A stretch of DNA of 7,811 nucleotides from Polyangia bacterium. Its GTDB lineage: Bacteria; Myxococcota_A; Polyangia; Polyangiales; Polyangiaceae. The stretch covers positions 1 through 7,811 of the forward strand of contig JAUILJ010000350.1 in NCBI GenBank assembly GCA_030433055.1, in the 5' to 3' direction. The notes beneath the pieces were generated by a model, which saw only the letters and a list, made by a program, of their open reading frames with translations, was not told the origin of the DNA and did no database searches. The position numbers and the translations under genes were made by a program. Positions 5,871 through 7,811 of the stretch are shown one piece after another (the first letter of the stretch is position 1; each line of letters starts with the position of its first letter).

Positions 5871-5924
5871 GCTGGAAAACGCAGGACTGGTATTCCGACC
5901 CAGTTTGCGTGGTAGATCGCGCGC

Positions 5925-7811
5925 GTGACACACGAGAGCGACCCTCAACCACCGTCCCAAGCCGAGGAGCCGACGCAGCAACCCGAGGCTGAGCCAGCAG
6001 GCTCAGAGCTGATCGGTGCGACGGATGCGGGCGCTGCTTCCGTGAGTGGGCAGGCGCAGGAGGCCGCGATCGCGCCGAAGAGCGATGGCGCGAACAAACG
6101 CAAGCCGCGGGATCCCAACGTGAAGGAGCAGTTCTCGCGCCTGGGGTCCGCGGGGCAGTTCTTCGGCGGCGCGTTTCCGAGCTTCATGCGCAGCATGGCG
6201 CTCGCAGCGGGCCTCGGGGCAGCGCTGGCAGCCGCACTCTACTTCCTGAAGCTCGACGACGCGGGGCGCGGCTTCGTCATGCGCAATGCCCTCGAGAAGA
6301 CGGCGCGCATGAAGCTAATCAAGCTCATGGTGGGCAGCGCCGGAGCGAGCATCGCGGCAGTCGGTATCGCGATGCTGATCGCGACCTGGCGCAAGCGCTC
6401 GATCGTTTCCGTAGAGCGCTGGCTCTGGTGGCTGGCACCGCTCGGCCTGCTACCGCCCCTCCCCTTGTGTTTCGACTACCGCAACTGGACGGGGCGCTCC
6501 GATCACCTGCTCTACGCTCTGGTGTTCTTGCTCTTGGGAGCGGAGGTGGTCTTCTTCCGTATGCTTCTTCACGGAAGCGACGGACCCAAGCGCGCTTGGG
6601 CCTGGCTCGTGGAGAAGATGCCGAGGTTCCTGCGCCGGCACGGCTGGCTCGTGACGGTGGTCATCGCTTCGCTCGCCTATGGGATGTTCTTCTCCCACTT
6701 CAGCCTGATCGCCCACAAGAGCCTGAAGACCCACAACTTCGACCTCTCGATCAACAACAACCTGATCTACAACGCCCTATACGGGAAGTTCTTCGAGTCG
6801 CCGGTCGTGTTTGGAGACAACCCGAAGAACTACTTGGCGATCCACGTCAAGCTTGGGCAGTACTTCCTGCTGCCGCTCTACGCCATCAAACCGCGCCCTG
6901 AGACGCTGCTGGTCCTGCAGTCGTTCCTGGTCGGGCTCACGGGCATCCCGCTGTTCCTGTTCGCCCGGCGCCGGGTGCCCCAGTGGCTCGCAGCTATCGT
7001 GGCGATCGGGTTCCTGTGTTTCCCCGCAGTGCACGGCGCGAACTTCTTCGAGATGAAGTACCCGACCATCGCGCCGGTGTTCATCGTCGCGGCGGTCTGG
7101 GCCGCGGAGACGAGGCGCTGGGTGTGGTTCACGCTGTCGGCGGTAATCGCCGTGCTGATCCGCGACGACACCTGCGTGGGCATGGCCATCCTCGGCACCT
7201 GCTTCGCGCTCAGCGGATATCGGCCCAAGGCCGGTTTCTCCCTGGCGGCGTTCGGCTTGTTTGCCTTCGTCTTCACACGTGGCGTGCTGATGAAGGACAA
7301 GGGGGAGTGGTGGTTCCCCAGCATGTACGACGGGCTATTTCCTCCGGGAGAGAAGGGCTTCAGCGGTGTCTTCAAGACCTTGCTGACGAACCCGCTGTAC
7401 GTCATCGACACGCTGATGGTGCGTGACAAGTTGGAGTTCACACTCCACATGTTCTTGCCCCTCGCGTTCCTGCCCGCTCGCCGAGCGTATCTCTGGGCGA
7501 TCTTCATCCCTGGGATGATGTTCACCCTGCTGACCACCGGCTACAAACCCACGGTTAGCCCGCTGTTTCATTACTCGATGCACTGGGCGCCTTATCTGTT
7601 CCTCGCCGCCCCCATCGCCCTCGGCGCGATCACCAAGGAGTCGGTGAAAGGGCGGCTGAAGGCGGCCGCCGCGGGCCTGACCATGGCCCTGCTGGCCGCC
7701 GTCTTCACCTACAACTTCGGAGCCTTCTGGATGCGCAACACGACTCGCGGCGGATACACGCGTATCGACTTCGAGTTCACGCAGAAGGACCAGAAGCGCT
7801 GCGCCCAGCTG
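5925..7811 (+). CDS. Large polytopic membrane protein resembling DUF2079 (putative GT-C glycosyltransferase), 3' end missing
   Basis: The gene is open for 629 codons to the right edge without a stop, making it the largest gene here. GTG 5925 is the earliest start, because an in-frame TAG lies 12 bases upstream; there is no Shine-Dalgarno, but TAGATC (5913-5918) could be a -10 for a leaderless mRNA. Residues 1-65 are a polar Glu/Pro/Gln/Ala-rich tail, probably cytoplasmic. Membrane segments lie near 84-108, 131-154, 165-182, 193-214 and 240-258. The DUF2079-like part begins with FDLSINNNLIYN (272-283; Asp273), then HVKLGQYFLLPLYAI (307-321), LLVLQSFLVGLTGIPLFLFA (328-347), HGANFFEMKYPTIAP (370-384), IRDDT (412-416), and FHYSMHWAPYLFLAA (548-562). 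Family members usually have FHPE-like and KED motifs where this protein has EMKYPT and RDD. DUF2079 is regarded as related to GT-C enzymes, which use lipid-linked sugars on the outer membrane face. That role is inference. It is probably co-transcribed, at least partly, with the GT2 gene. Confidence 0.92.
   Translation, partial: MTHESDPQPPSQAEEPTQQPEAEPAGSELIGATDAGAASVSGQAQEAAIAPKSDGANKRKPRDPNVKEQFSRLGSAGQFFGGAFPSFMRSMALAAGLGAALAAALYFLKLDDAGRGFVMRNALEKTARMKLIKLMVGSAGASIAAVGIAMLIATWRKRSIVSVERWLWWLAPLGLLPPLPLCFDYRNWTGRSDHLLYALVFLLLGAEVVFFRMLLHGSDGPKRAWAWLVEKMPRFLRRHGWLVTVVIASLAYGMFFSHFSLIAHKSLKTHNFDLSINNNLIYNALYGKFFESPVVFGDNPKNYLAIHVKLGQYFLLPLYAIKPRPETLLVLQSFLVGLTGIPLFLFARRRVPQWLAAIVAIGFLCFPAVHGANFFEMKYPTIAPVFIVAAVWAAETRRWVWFTLSAVIAVLIRDDTCVGMAILGTCFALSGYRPKAGFSLAAFGLFAFVFTRGVLMKDKGEWWFPSMYDGLFPPGEKGFSGVFKTLLTNPLYVIDTLMVRDKLEFTLHMFLPLAFLPARRAYLWAIFIPGMMFTLLTTGYKPTVSPLFHYSMHWAPYLFLAAPIALGAITKESVKGRLKAAAAGLTMALLAAVFTYNFGAFWMRNTTRGGYTRIDFEFTQKDQKRCAQL

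Noticed and set aside
4467..5981. 504-codon open frame on the minus strand opposite the GT2 gene
   Set aside because: It is rich in His, Gln and Arg with no motif and lies wholly opposite a gene with all GT2 catalytic motifs; long antisense frames are expected at this GC content.
1..7811. CRISPR array, transposon, prophage or toxin-antitoxin system
   Set aside because: No regularly spaced repeats, transposase or integrase motifs, terminal inverted repeats, target duplications or small toxin-like gene pairs were seen.

Overview
The window is 7.8 kb of dense, GC-rich bacterial DNA with strong G/C preference at third codon positions and several GTG starts. Composition, the small envelope proteins of unclear family, and the mix of methyltransferase, flippase and glycosyltransferase genes would fit a Myxococcota-type (former delta-proteobacterial) chromosome. 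That placement is inference. No mobile element, CRISPR array, tRNA or rRNA was seen.

Layout. At the left edge (1-31, minus) are the first ten codons of a gene whose start and Shine-Dalgarno are clear; its N-terminus resembles SnoaL/NTF2-like proteins. After a divergent 227-bp spacer come two genes that each look like single transcription units. The first (259-600) encodes a 113-aa protein with an acidic helical N-terminus and a two-helix membrane hairpin. The second (896-1894) encodes an exported, probably lipidated, beta-rich envelope protein with a four-cysteine C-terminal tail. Each is followed by a strong GC-rich stem-loop. Next is a tightly coupled pair: a class I SAM methyltransferase (1980-2921) and a small multi-pass membrane protein (2918-3466), overlapping by GTGA. 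The membrane-protein gene converges on a minus-strand flippase-like gene (3463-4470), and the two stop codons share one CTAG.

Right half. Divergent from the flippase-like gene is a GT2 glycosyltransferase of the polyprenyl-phosphate sugar synthase type (DPM1/GtrB-like, 4755-5816). After a 108-bp spacer comes a large polytopic membrane protein (5925 to the right edge, 629 codons with no stop) that resembles the DUF2079 family of putative GT-C-type glycosyltransferases.

How they may work together. The GT2 enzyme would charge a polyprenyl phosphate with a sugar at the inner face of the membrane. A flippase-like protein (LPG_synthase_TM/UPF0104 type) could help move the carrier across. The DUF2079-like protein could use the lipid-linked sugar on the outer face. 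The methyltransferase and its membrane partner could modify a lipid or glycan of the same envelope pathway. The gene families support this model, but no substrate can be read from the sequence. It is the best candidate here for an undescribed system.
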